Below are positions 1-9,204 of a stretch of DNA of 13,458 bases, piece after piece. Source of the DNA: Parvularia atlantis (Eukaryota; Opisthokonta; Rotosphaerida). The DNA is taken from assembly GCA_943704415.1 (NCBI GenBank), contig CALSCO010001732.1, positions 1-13,458 on the forward strand, given 5' to 3'. Both the position numbers and the translations under genes were made by a program. A model generated the notes under the pieces. It was not told the DNA's origin, searched no databases, and saw nothing but the letters and a program-made list of their open reading frames with translations. Position 1 is the stretch's first letter. Each line of letters begins with the position of its first letter.

Positions 1-56
1 CCCCCACACACACACACACACACGCACGCATGCGGCTGACGACGCCCGCCAAACAG
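1..56. repeat. (CA)n run followed by probable intron end
   Basis: A CA dinucleotide run occupies about 5-23. It is followed by GCTGACGACG and a CAG at 54-56, which looks like a branch site and 3' splice site for the exon starting at 57. The window therefore probably opens inside an intron of the first gene. Confidence 0.55.
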
Positions 57-1787
57 ATGATCTACCCCGCCGTGATGCAGCTGCGCAACCACCTCTACAC
101 CAAGTTCCCGTACAAGGACGTCAAGGGCGGGTGGCAGGTGCACATCTGTATGAACCCGGGCGCGGTCATGTGCGTGGCGCCGTCCGCACGAGCCCCGCTC
201 AACCATCGCGTCGCAGGGTCACGCACGTCAAGCGCGAGCAGAGCCACGACTCGCGCGACGAGGCCCGCTTCGAGTTCGAGTGGCAGCTGCAGCTGCTGTT
301 TGACCACCGCATGGAGTACTTTACGCCGCAGGTCGGGCGCCCCGTCCGTGACCTGTGTCGCTCGCTCACGCCACGTCGCCGCAGCTGTACATCACCGACT
401 ACACGTTCAGCGACAAGACGCTCGCCGAGATCAAGCGCGTCGTGCTGGACCAGATGCTCGAGCTGATGCATCCCGACAGCATGTACCGGTGCGGGTGGCC
501 GTGTGCCGTGCGCACGCTCACGAGGCCGCCCAGACGCATCTGGAGCAAGCCCGTCGAGCACACGCCCGTCCACCGCGACCTCATCCGCTTCCTGCGCAGC
601 GGTGGGCTCGAGATCGTCAACGAGACCGGCGCTGACGTGCGTGCGCCTGCGCGCCTGTTGCCGCGCGCTCACGCCCCGGCCGTCGCGCAGCTGTACCGAC
701 ACAACGGGTCCAAGGACGTGAGCGACGTGCAGTCGCTGCGCGCGGTGCTGCTCTGCCTCGCCCGGCACCTCGACGGCGACGCGATGGCCAGCGCGCTCGA
801 GAGCAGCTTCTCCAAGTTTTTCGTGGGCGGCGCCGACGCGGCTGAGGAGCTGCTGGTGCGCCTGCGCCCCTTTGGTCGCCTGTGCACGCGACGCTGAGCA
901 GCACGGCCGTGGCGCAGAAATTGCTCATGAGCGGCGTCGTCCCGCCCAGCAGCCGCACGATGCGCGTGCTGAGGTGCCTGCACTCGGACATGGTCTTCCC
1001 GGGCTATCTCAAGCTGCGCAAGGCATTCTACCAGGCACGCTCGCTGCAGCGCGCCCTGACCCGCGGCCGGCCTGGTGACCGCCGCGACGTGCGCCCCGTG
1101 CGGATGCTGTAGCCGTTCCCGTTCCGCGACGTCAAAAACTCGTGGCACGTGCAGATCAAGCTCACGGACGCGCGCTCGGCCACCGTGGCGCTGTCGAAGC
1201 GCGGTGCGTTGCGGGCCGTGCAACGCGCGCTTGCTGATGCGCGCCCGCGCGGACAGAGCGCACGCACTCGGAGCAGCCACAGGACTACTTTGAGTTTTGC
1301 TGGGTGCTCATGCTCACGTTCAACAGCGACATGAGCTTGTTCACGTCGGACCTGCGCATCATCGACTACGCCTGGAGCGAGCGCACGCGCGACGACATTA
1401 AGGCGACGCTGCGGTGCGCAGCCGCGCTGGCTGCCCGTGCTCGCACTCGCCTTATGCGCACACCGAGCGCACAGGCCGCTGTGGGCGCCGTTCATCCTGC
1501 CGCAGACGAGCTACGCCCTGCTCAGGCGCGACGACCCGGTCGAGCGCACGCTGCTCGCGCCCGAGGACATTCTGCGCATCGTGCGCAAGACGCTGGACCG
1601 GTGCGGCCGCCGTTGCGTGCGCAGGCGCTGCAGGCTCAACGCGCACGGCCACAGACAGCCGGGTGTGCTGCACGCGGAGCACGAGGACCTGCCGGCCAGC
1701 ACCGACGTGCGGCTGCTGCTCAGCAAGCTCACCGAAGCGCTCCGCACCGTGCCCAACCTGCCGCTCGTGGCCATCCCGCTCAAGTGA
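57..1787 (+). CDS. Unknown protein with a duplicated module, 5'-partial, 10 exons
   Basis: I do not recognise this gene. Exons: 57-169, 217-331, 385-488, 534-636, 691-855, 918-1034, 1113-1203, 1257-1413, 1475-1600, 1655-1787; together they read 407 residues in one frame to a TGA. Position 57 is preceded by GCTGAC and CAG, which looks like a branch site and acceptor, so the true start probably lies upstream of the window, although the ATG at 57 could serve. The product contains two copies of one module: copy 1 begins MIYP..MQLRNHLY and KFPYKDVKGGWQV, copy 2 MVFP..LKLRKAFY and PFPFRDVKNSWHV. Each continues into a strand-rich stretch with F.F.W and a DYTFSD/DYAWSE motif. A mainly helical region lies between the copies. 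No signal peptide or membrane segment is evident. The intron 1035-1112 is GC-AG, supported by alignment of the two copies across it. I infer a eukaryotic multidomain protein; function unknown. Confidence 0.72.
1035..1112 (+). other. GC-AG intron
   Basis: The donor reads CAG|GCACGC and the acceptor CTGTAG. Removing these 78 nt joins the YQ codons to PFPFRDVK in frame, which is exactly what the first module copy (LYT then KFPYKDVK) predicts. No GT donor in the neighbourhood gives the right phase. Confidence 0.7.
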
Positions 1788-2022
1788 GGCAGCGATGAGG
1801 TTAACGATCTTGCCGTTGTTGTGCAGACAGATGTCGGCCTGTCAGCAGCTCACGGTATGGAAGACGACCGCTCTTGTCGTGGGCTGGAGCGTCCGCCTCG
1901 TCGTCGCCCTCGTCGACCGGCTCTGACTTGATCTGATCGTCTCTGGCGCCTTGTCGACACATACCTATCGCAACAAGAAATCAACTACACTGTGACGTAC
2001 ACACACCGCACCCAGTGCGGAA
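1788..2022. other. Intergenic spacer between the unknown gene and DENND6
   Basis: These 235 bp hold the 3' flank of the first gene and the presumed promoter and 5' UTR of the DENND6 gene. I see no AATAAA, TATA-like box or conserved reading frame in it. Confidence 0.4.
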
Positions 2023-4820
2023 ATGGCGCACGTCAACACGGCCGCGCCGCACTCGAACGGCGGCCGCGTCGACGAAAGCGACGGGGGCGGCGTGCGCGCG
2101 GACGACGCTGGTGACGGTGGCGGCGCTGCGGCCGACGCGCGTCGCGACGACGTGGACGGTGGTGATGCGGCGCGTGCGACACCACCCGCCCAACGGCGGC
2201 AGCAGCAGCAGCAGCAGCAGTCGGACGCGGCGGCGCTGGCGCGCTGGATCACGTGCATCTGCGTCGTGCACTTTGACCTCGAGCTCGGGCAGGGTGCGTG
2301 CGTGCGGCGTGGCCCGCACCACGTGCCGCTCAGCCGGCCGCGCAGCCCTCGAGTGCGTGTACCCGCCCGGCACGGCGCTGACGGAGCACGAGGCGGCCAA
2401 CATGCACGTGACCGCTGCTGCGTGGGACATGAGGCGCTGAGTGCCGCGCGCGCGCGCGCCGCAGCTGCTTCTCGGCCTTCTCCGACTCCAACTCGAGCGG
2501 CGTGGGCGACGTCTGCTACACCTTCCGCATGCGCAAGGCGCCGCCGGCCGCGGCCCTGGACGGCGCCGATCAGGGCGCGTGCCGCGTCGGGCGCGGCGAT
2601 CGGGGGGAGGGGGAAGCTGACGAGCGCGTGGGTGTCGGCAGCGCGCGCGCTGAGGCTGCGTCAGGGGTCGTTCGTCTTCGGCTTTGTGCTGTTCCGCCAG
2701 CGCAAGGACCCGACAATTAAGCGCGGCTACTTCCAGGCACGCGCTGCGACGCCTCGTTGGCCACAGTCGTGACACGCGTGCACGGCGCATGCAGAAATCG
2801 GTCGTCGTGCTCACGCCCAAGCCGTACATGGGCCTGTTCCGCGAGGTCGTGCGGCTGCTTGCGCCGACGTACTTCGACATGGGCCAGCCGGCGCTTGAGA
2901 CGGCCTGCGAGACCATCTCCAAATGGTGTGGCGCGGCTCTGCGCGCGCACACGCCGCACTGATGGTGCTGGCGCAGGCCGGCGCCTACGCCCGGGCAGAC
3001 GCTCGAGCTGCCGTTCATGGGGAGCGTGCTGCACGTGCGCCTTCCGCAGAAGACGATCCCGCAGTACAACGACAGCACGCCCGTGCCGCACGCGCTCGGG
3101 CTGGACGAGAGCGTGCGTTTAGCATTGACGGTCAGGCTGACGCGCGGTGCGCTCACGGTGCGGTGCAGCTGACGCTGCCGATCCGGGGCGTGAGCCTGCA
3201 CGGGTGCTTCGCGCCGATCGCCGAGCACCTGTGGCACTGCTGGGAGCTCGTGCTGACGGCGCAGCCGCTCGTGGTTCTGGCGACCGCACCAGAGGTCGGG
3301 TCTGACAGCGTGCTCGCGCTCGTGTCGCTCATCTCGCCGGTGCGTCGCTGCCCCGCATGGTGTACGTGCTGCTGCTGACGCGGCGGCAGATCCCGTTTGG
3401 CGGCGATTACCGGCCGTACTTTACAATCCACGACACGGAATTTCGCGAGTTTACGGGAAGGGAGCAGGTGAGGCCGCCCGGGCGTGCGCAAAGCACGTGC
3501 CTGACAGCGGCCGCGCAGACGCCACCAAGCGTCATTTTGGGCGTGACGAACCCGTTCTTCATCAAGGCGCTCGAGCACTGGCCGCACATCTTGCGCGTGA
3601 GCGCGTCACGGCGGTGCGTGCGAACGCCTTGCCCACGCTCGAGACGCTGACAACGCTGCACCGCGCCAGAGGCTCGCTGGACGGGTCGCCCGGGCGCTCG
3701 GGCGGGCCGGGCAAGTCGTCGCTAGACTTTAGCGAGGGCATCTCGTCGGACCACAAGCCGATCGTTGCGGTGGACAAGAAGGTGCTAAAGCAGATCGTCG
3801 AGCTCGGGCCCGAACAAGGCACGCTGCGCTGGCTGTTAACGCGGCTCGTCACGCTGACGCGCATCGCCCGCAGCCAAACAGGCTGACGAGCTACTGGCCG
3901 ACCACTTTTACCAGCTGACGCGCAGCTTCCTGGTGCCGCTCGAGCGGTACTTTGCGTCGCTGCTGCCGATGATCCGGTGCGCCGCCCTTGTGCACCCAGC
4001 ACACTGGCCGACTGACCGGGTGCTGCCCAGCGAGGTGTTGCCGTGGAAGTCGCCGCCGCGGCCGCGCCCGTTCAACACCGAGCAGTTCATGGCGTATCTG
4101 CAAGAGATCGGTGCGTTGCTGTGGCGCCGACCTCGTCAACCGCTGACGCCGCGGCACAGGCCCACAGATGCCGCTGCGTAGCAGTCGCAGGCACAAGTGG
4201 ACGTCGCTGTACACGTGCGCGCTTCCGTGCTGAGCCGCGCCACGCTGACATCGCAACGCAGCCGGTTCATGCAGTCCCCCAACTTTCTCATGTGGCTGCG
4301 GCTGCGTACCAAACAGGCCGACATGCAGCTGCGCCGCGTGTACCTGCGCGGTAGGCGTGCAGCTGCAGGGCGTGGCGTCGGCTCACACGCCTGTGCAGCG
4401 CTCCAGGACGCCGACGTGGCCGCGTGGATCCGCGGCAAGCACGAGGTCGTGTGCGTCGACCTCATGCTGCGCCTGCAGGAGGAGCTGGTGCGTGCGAGTG
4501 TGCCGTGTGCGTGGTGACTGGCGCTGACTGCTTGCGCAGCGCACGCCGTCGTCCGTGCAGTTCCTGGGCGAGCAGGGCGTGCAGGCGCTCAAGGCGCACA
4601 TTGAGACGATCATCCAGGCGCTGCCGGCCGACCTCAGGTGCGCACGCACGGGACGCTGTTGCAAGCTGACGTGGGCTGCGCGCGCTGCAGCCAGTCGATC
4701 TTGACGCCGCCGCACGAAAAACTAATGGAGACGGCCGTGTCGGACGACCTGCTGTCCGTGCCGAGCCTGGGCGCGGCCGACGACTCGCTGCACAGCACGG
4801 GCGTGGCCGACGACGCATAG
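2023..4820 (+). CDS. DENND6: DENND6 (FAM116/AFI1-type) DENN-domain Rab exchange factor, 17 exons
   Basis: Exons: 2023-2293, 2346-2403, 2465-2574, 2642-2736, 2795-2925, 2977-3112, 3169-3339, 3390-3467, 3519-3613, 3670-3818, 3874-3976, 4031-4110, 4160-4214, 4262-4350, 4399-4487, 4540-4637, 4691-4820, giving 645 residues (human DENND6A is about 608). The exon 3/4 border is uncertain; 2578/2655 also works and loses three residues. Family hallmarks in order: [16 protein letters not shown] (75-90), [19 protein letters not shown], a YRPYFTIHD block near 330, [12 protein letters not shown] (354-365), [18 protein letters not shown] and MQSPNF. The family are guanine-nucleotide exchange factors; human DENND6A acts on Rab14 at recycling endosomes. 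The first 70 residues are a Gly/Asp/Ala-rich tail with a seven-Gln run (2200-2220), outside the conserved domain. The start is the first ATG upstream of the conserved block. Three introns are clear GC-AG. Cytosolic, membrane-recruited role inferred from the family. Confidence 0.92.
2404..2464 (+). other. GC-AG intron in DENND6
   Basis: Donor AT|GCACGT, acceptor CCGCAG. Splicing restores an ATC codon and joins TEHEAAN to [10 protein letters not shown] in the family's conserved order. The nearby GT at 2408 would leave the following exon in the wrong frame. Confidence 0.75.
2737..2794 (+). other. GC-AG intron in DENND6
   Basis: Donor CAG|GCACGC, acceptor CATGCAG. It falls inside the conserved RGYFQ-KS motif of DENND6 proteins and splicing restores that motif exactly, so this is the best supported non-GT donor in the window. 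Confidence 0.85.
3819..3873 (+). other. GC-AG intron in DENND6
   Basis: Donor CAAG|GCACGC, a CGCTGAC box about 18 nt before the end, acceptor CCCGCAG. It gives a phase-correct join from ELGPEQ to [11 protein letters not shown]; the alternative GT donors give the wrong phase or a 34-nt intron. Confidence 0.65.
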
Positions 4821-4865
4821 CAACTGTAACTCTCTCACATACCGGTAACGACACACAGGAGCAAC

Positions 4866-4894
4866 ACACACACACACACACACACACAAATAAA
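4866..4894 (+). terminator. (CA)n run and AATAAA polyadenylation signal for DENND6
   Basis: A CA run covers about 4864-4888 and is followed directly by AATAAA at 4889-4894, some 70 nt after the DENND6 stop. The signal is only 15 bp from the stop codon of the convergent kinase gene, so the two transcripts must overlap at their 3' ends if this signal is used. Confidence 0.6.
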
Positions 4895-4908
4895 GAAGAG
4901 GCCCAGTG

Positions 4909-7900
4909 TTATTGCGCCCCCGCCACGGCGTCCTGCGACGTCCGCCGCGTCATGAGGCCCGGCTTGGCGCGCTTGACCGCGTCCTTGCTGTCCTTGCGAG
5001 CGTGCACCGTCGGCGGCGACTCCTTCGCGAGCGGCGCGGTCTCAACCGGTGCGGGCGAGGGCGTGCGCAGCGGCGTGGTCGACGCGATGGGCGTCTGCGC
5101 CGAGCTGCGCCGGTGCAGCATGGGCGGGCGGCCATCGTCCGGTCCGTCCTGCAGCCATGGGTGCTTCACAGCCTGCGCGCGCATCGTGTGAGCAGCCAGC
5201 TCGGACAGCTCGCACAGCACGTGCGACGCACCTCGTCGGCCGTCAGGCGCCGCTCCGGATCGACGACGAGCAGGCGGCGGATAAAGTCCTTGGCAGGCTC
5301 GGGCACGGCGCGCCAGTTCTCCGACGTTGTGTTGTAGCTGGCGCGCAAAAAGGTGAGCCACCCCGCGCCAGCTGCACCCGCTCGGTGCGCACCGCGCCGC
5401 AACAATGTTGTCGACCAGGTCCTGCTGGTTGCGCGCCTCGAATGGGAACTGGGCGACCGTGATGATGTAGGTGACGATGCCGACGCACCACATGTCGACC
5501 TCGCGGTTATACGGCTTGTGCAGGATCAGCTCGGGCGCAAAGTACTTGAGCGTCCCGACGGGCTTCTCGAGCGGGTCGGACGTGGACGCAAAGGTCGACA
5601 GGCCAAAGTCGACAATCTTTATCACAGCGCCTTCACGCTCCGACGCAAACACGAGCTGCATCCCGCAGCGTCGCGCGTCAGCCTCCCGCTCGGCACGCGC
5701 GAGGCACGCACGTTGCCCGGCTTGATGTCGCGGTGCACAATGCCGACGTCGTGCAGGTAGCGGATGCCCTCGCACAGCTGCCGCGCGGGTCACAACGCGA
5801 TCGCGCCAGCCCAACACGTGTGCACACCTGCTTGACGATGTCACGCCCCTCATCGTAGCGGAAGTAGCCGTCGCGCTCGAGGCGCGTGAGCACGCTGCCG
5901 CCCTGGAGCAGCTCCATGACAATGTACCTGCGCGGCTGTCAGCGCGACATCACGCAGTGCGAGCGCGCGGCACGCACATCTTCTCGGGCGTGTCAAAGAC
6001 GTTGTAGACGGCGACGATGTTGGGGTGGCGCACGAGGTTGAGGCAGGCGATCTCGGCGCGAAACATCTCGGTCTGTGCCTCGCTCATGGCCTCCTTGTAC
6101 ACGATCTTGCACGCAACCTCCTCGCCGGCCTCGATGCTGCGCGACGCGCTCGCATCAGCGCACGCCATGCGGCGGTGGGGGCACGCACTGGCCCTGCTGC
6201 ACGCGCGCGCGCGCCAGGTACACGTCCGCGAAGAAGCCCGTGCCGAGCTGGCGGTCGTACTCGATCTCGTAGTAGTCCTCCACGTGGCGGTCCTGCGCGG
6301 CCTCCTCGAGCGCCTTGATCCAGCGCTCGACCGACACCTGCACGGGGGTCAGCGGGCGTGCAGTCGCTTCTGACACGCGCGCACCTGGTCCTCCGCGTAC
6401 AGCAGCAGCTCGAGGTTCGGCCCGACGATCTCGATCTCGTGCAGCTCCGACTTGTCGATCATCTCGTGCGTGCCGTCGTGCGCGTCGTCGTCGCCAGTGC
6501 GCAGCTGGCCGGTTGCGGAGGCGAGCGACTGTGCGTGGCGCGGGGGGTGAGTGAGCGGCGCGAAAAGGCGCGCGGAACGGCGCACCTCGTGCGACGAGAG
6601 CGAGCCGCGGCTCTTGGTTGACGCGAGCGAGCGCCCCTCGTCGCCGTGGTGGTCGTGGTGCGAGCTCACGTTCAGGCCAAACAGCGCCGCCACAGACCCG
6701 GCGCGGCTCTCGCGGTGGCGGCTTGACTGCCGCGAGAGCGACGTCGGCGCGTGGTGGTGCTGCTGATGGTGCTGCTGTTGCTGCTGTTGCGAGACGTGCC
6801 AGTCGTCCACGGGCGCGAGGAAGACGGGTGCGTGCGGCGTCGTGAGCGAGCGCGGGTTCTTCGGGCGGGTTGGCACGGGCGCGACGGGCGCGACGGGCGC
6901 GGGCGCGAGCATGCCCGGCACGGGGCTTGAGCTCGGACTCGGGCTGTGGCTGCCGTTGCGCGTGTCGTCCGGGCCGTCGCCCACAGCCGCCTCGCCGATC
7001 GAGAGCCGCTTGGCGTCGCGCGAGTCGTGCGGCGACGGGTGCGGCCGCAGCGTGGGCGAGCCGCCGCCGGGCGAGCTGCCGTCGCGCTTGGCGACCATGT
7101 CCTTGATCGACGACGACGACGAGACGCGACGCACGTTTGGCGCGGCCTCGGGAGAGCGCGTGCCGGAGCGCGGTGGCGTCTGGAGGGTCGCGGCACTGGC
7201 GGTCGACCCGTGCGGCGACAGCGCCCCGGTCGGCGCGTCGTGCACGAGGACGGCCGCCGATGTGCTCGCGCGCAGGAGCGGGGCGGGGCGGGCGAGGGGC
7301 TCTGGCGACTGGGCGCGGTGGGCGAGCTCGCGCTCGACCGACGGCGACCGCGTGCCGATGCGCTCGCGCGACTTGGAGCGGGCGCGGTCGCGCTCGCGCG
7401 CGGTCGGCCCGGGGTTGTGGTTGCTGTTGCGCGACGTCGAGCGCGAGTTGCGCGAGGCCGACCGGCCGAGGCTCATCGGCGGTGGCGACATGGCGCGCTC
7501 AAAGTCTGGCGTTGGCGACTCAGTGGGCGAGCCGGAGCGCGAGGGGTACTGCGAGTGGCAAAGGTCGGTCAGACACGCATGCACACGCGCAGTGAGCAGC
7601 ACGCACGAGCTCGCTGAAGATGTGGCAGCCCGGCAGGAACGTCGCGCGGCGCGGCGCAGTGTCCTCCGACATGGCCGCCTTCTCGTTCTTGAACTCGTAC
7701 AGAAAGTGGTCCTGCAGCAGGAAGAACCGCCGGTCCATGACGCGGCGCCCGCGGTGCGCCTTGAGCAGGTAGCCGTACATGACACCCCGGGGCGGCGCCA
7801 GGCCCTTGTTGATGTTGCGCATGGACGGACGGGTCTGGAGGCGGTGGCGCAGCTCGTTGATGCCCTCGCTCTCAAACACGCTACGGCGCGACCGGCGTCA

Positions 7901-8973
7901 GGCATGTGCGCGCCGGCTGTGAGGGGCGAGCGAAAGCACCTGTCGAAAATCATCGGGTTCTGCTCGGCCCAGTGCTTGAACTGCTCAAACGTGAGCGTGC
8001 CATCCTTGGCCATATTGCACGAGCGGAAGGCATCCTCGGCCATCTTCTTGACCGTGTTGTGCAGGGTCTCGCCGTGGCGGCGGTACTCGTCCAGCACGTC
8101 TGCGCACGCGCACTCGTGAGTCGAGCACGAGGCACGCGAGCGTGTACGCACCGCGACCCATGCGCGCGAGCAGGCGCTCCTTGTGGAACTTTTGCTCGAG
8201 CAGCGACGGCACGACCGCCGAGTCGCCGTGAGCGTGCTCGATGCGCACGTCGATGTCGTGGATCTCATCGCTGATCTTCTGCGCGAGCGCGTGCGTCTCC
8301 TGCTCGTCGAGCTGGTTGATGTCGGGCGTGGGCTCGGACGGCGTGTCCTGCGGCGCCGCGTCAGTTGCGCACCCGAACGCGTGGGCCTCAACGCACCAGC
8401 GGCGGCGGCGACGTGTGCCAGCCGTCGGAGCTGTTGAGCATGCTGCCGCTGCTGCTGTTGCCACCCGCGAGGCTCGCGCTGCCCGTCGAGGCGACGGCAG
8501 AGGCGGTGCCGACGGTGTTGCTGAGGCGGATCGAGTTGAACATCATCTCGAGCTCGCTGCGGGAGATCTTGCCGAGGCCGTCGACGTCGTACATCTGGAA
8601 GATGAGGCGGTAGCGGTCCTCCTCCGAGCCGTGCGTCAGCAGCGCCACGCTTGTCACAAAGTCCTCAAAGTCGATCGCGTTGTCGTGGTCGCGGTCGCAG
8701 ACCGAGAACATGCGCTCGCCGAGCATCCCGGGCAGGGGGATGAACCGCAGGAACGTGTCCTTGTCGACCGTGTCACGATGGTCGGGCGAGCGTGACGCCT
8801 GCACCGGGCGGCGCGGGGTGCGTCAGCACGCGTGCCCGCGCATCACCCCGCCGCCGTGCGCCACGCGCGCGCACCAGGTGCGCAAACTGCTTCTTGACCA
8901 GCGCGAGCTCCTCGGCCGACAGGTTGGCCACGGCCTGGCGGTACTCGTCCGACTTGAACACCTTGTTGCCCAT
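4909..8973 (-). CDS. EF-hand / PH / CAMK-type protein kinase (CDPK7-like architecture), 13 exons
   Basis: Exons (5' to 3'): 8973-8875, 8798-8397, 8347-8152, 8099-7940, 7880-7607, 7548-6385, 6337-6189, 6136-5978, 5927-5828, 5777-5712, 5655-5393, 5337-5232, 5172-4909; 1133 residues, all phases consistent. It begins MGNK, a possible N-myristoylation site. EF-hand loops: D68-D79 (good), D104-E115 (position 5 is Leu), and a degenerate one N261-Q272. A PH domain starts at about 319 (YGYLLKA, RRFFLLQ) and resumes at about 745-780 (LLLYAEDQ, ERWIKALEEA), with about 360 Ser/Pro/Arg/Gln/His-rich residues between. Kinase domain about 790-1055: LGTGFFADV loop, K825, E843, HRD with D918, DFG with D939, APE 963-965, then HPWLQ. 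All catalytic residues are present. The family order EF-PH-kinase is that of apicomplexan CDPK7, unlike ordinary CDPKs with C-terminal EF-hands. Probably a Ca2+- and phosphoinositide-responsive, membrane-associated Ser/Thr kinase (inferred). The tail has repeated Ser motifs. Confidence 0.93.
6415..7548 (-). other. Low-complexity insert splitting the PH domain
   Basis: Most of exon 6 (1164 nt; the other exons are 66-402 nt) encodes an Arg-Ser rich stretch (RSASRNSRSTSRN), a run of five Ser, Pro/Ala repeats (VAPVAPVP at about 6880-6910) and a Gln/His tract (about 6755-6790). There are many S/T-P and RxxS sites that could be phosphorylated. It begins immediately after the intron that follows strand-like residues GCHIFSEL and ends just before the last PH strands and helix. 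Confidence 0.75.
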
Positions 8974-9093
8974 TCTGCGCTCGCTATGCGCGCTCCCGCG
9001 CCGCCGCCACCTCCGCCTCCGTCGCCGCCCGCACGCGCGCTCTGCTCACGACGACGGCGCGGCGCTCAGTCACCCGCGCGCACGCGACAGCGG

Positions 9094-9131
<38 letters not shown>

Positions 9132-9204
9132 TGCAAGGGTCGGTCAGTCGACCTGCCACGCTGTCACCCAAGCAAGCGCCCGGCGTCACATTATCGAGTT
9201 TAGA
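8974..9204. promoter_or_regulatory. Divergent promoter region with (GA)16
   Basis: The kinase gene (minus) and the Acl4 gene (plus) are head to head with 231 bp between their start codons. The region must contain both promoters and 5' UTRs. It includes a perfect (GA)16 tract at 9097-9128, purine-rich on the plus strand. I see no TATA box. GA tracts are known promoter elements in several eukaryotes; a role here is an inference. Confidence 0.5.

Noticed and set aside
1981-3237. 418-codon open frame on the minus strand
   Set aside because: It lies over the DENND6 exons and introns, its product is Arg/Ala-rich with no recognisable domain, and long antisense frames are expected in such GC-rich DNA.
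3597-3643. Alternative 47-nt intron in DENND6 ending at GAG 3643
   Set aside because: Phase also works, but 3614-3669 has the consensus GTGCGTGCG donor, a CTGAC box and a CAG acceptor, and keeps the conserved residues after WPHILR.
1-4820. Frameshifted pseudogenes, because conserved protein is scattered over frames
   Set aside because: Every frame change coincides with a 45-78 nt interval having a GT or GC donor, an AG acceptor and matching phase, and the exon sums are divisible by three. Introns explain it.
4864-4888. CRISPR-like or other array from short repeats
   Set aside because: It is a plain CA microsatellite without spacers.
6842-8119. 425-codon open frame on the plus strand
   Set aside because: It is the antisense shadow of the kinase gene's EF-hand, PH and insert exons; it crosses their introns and shows no domain.
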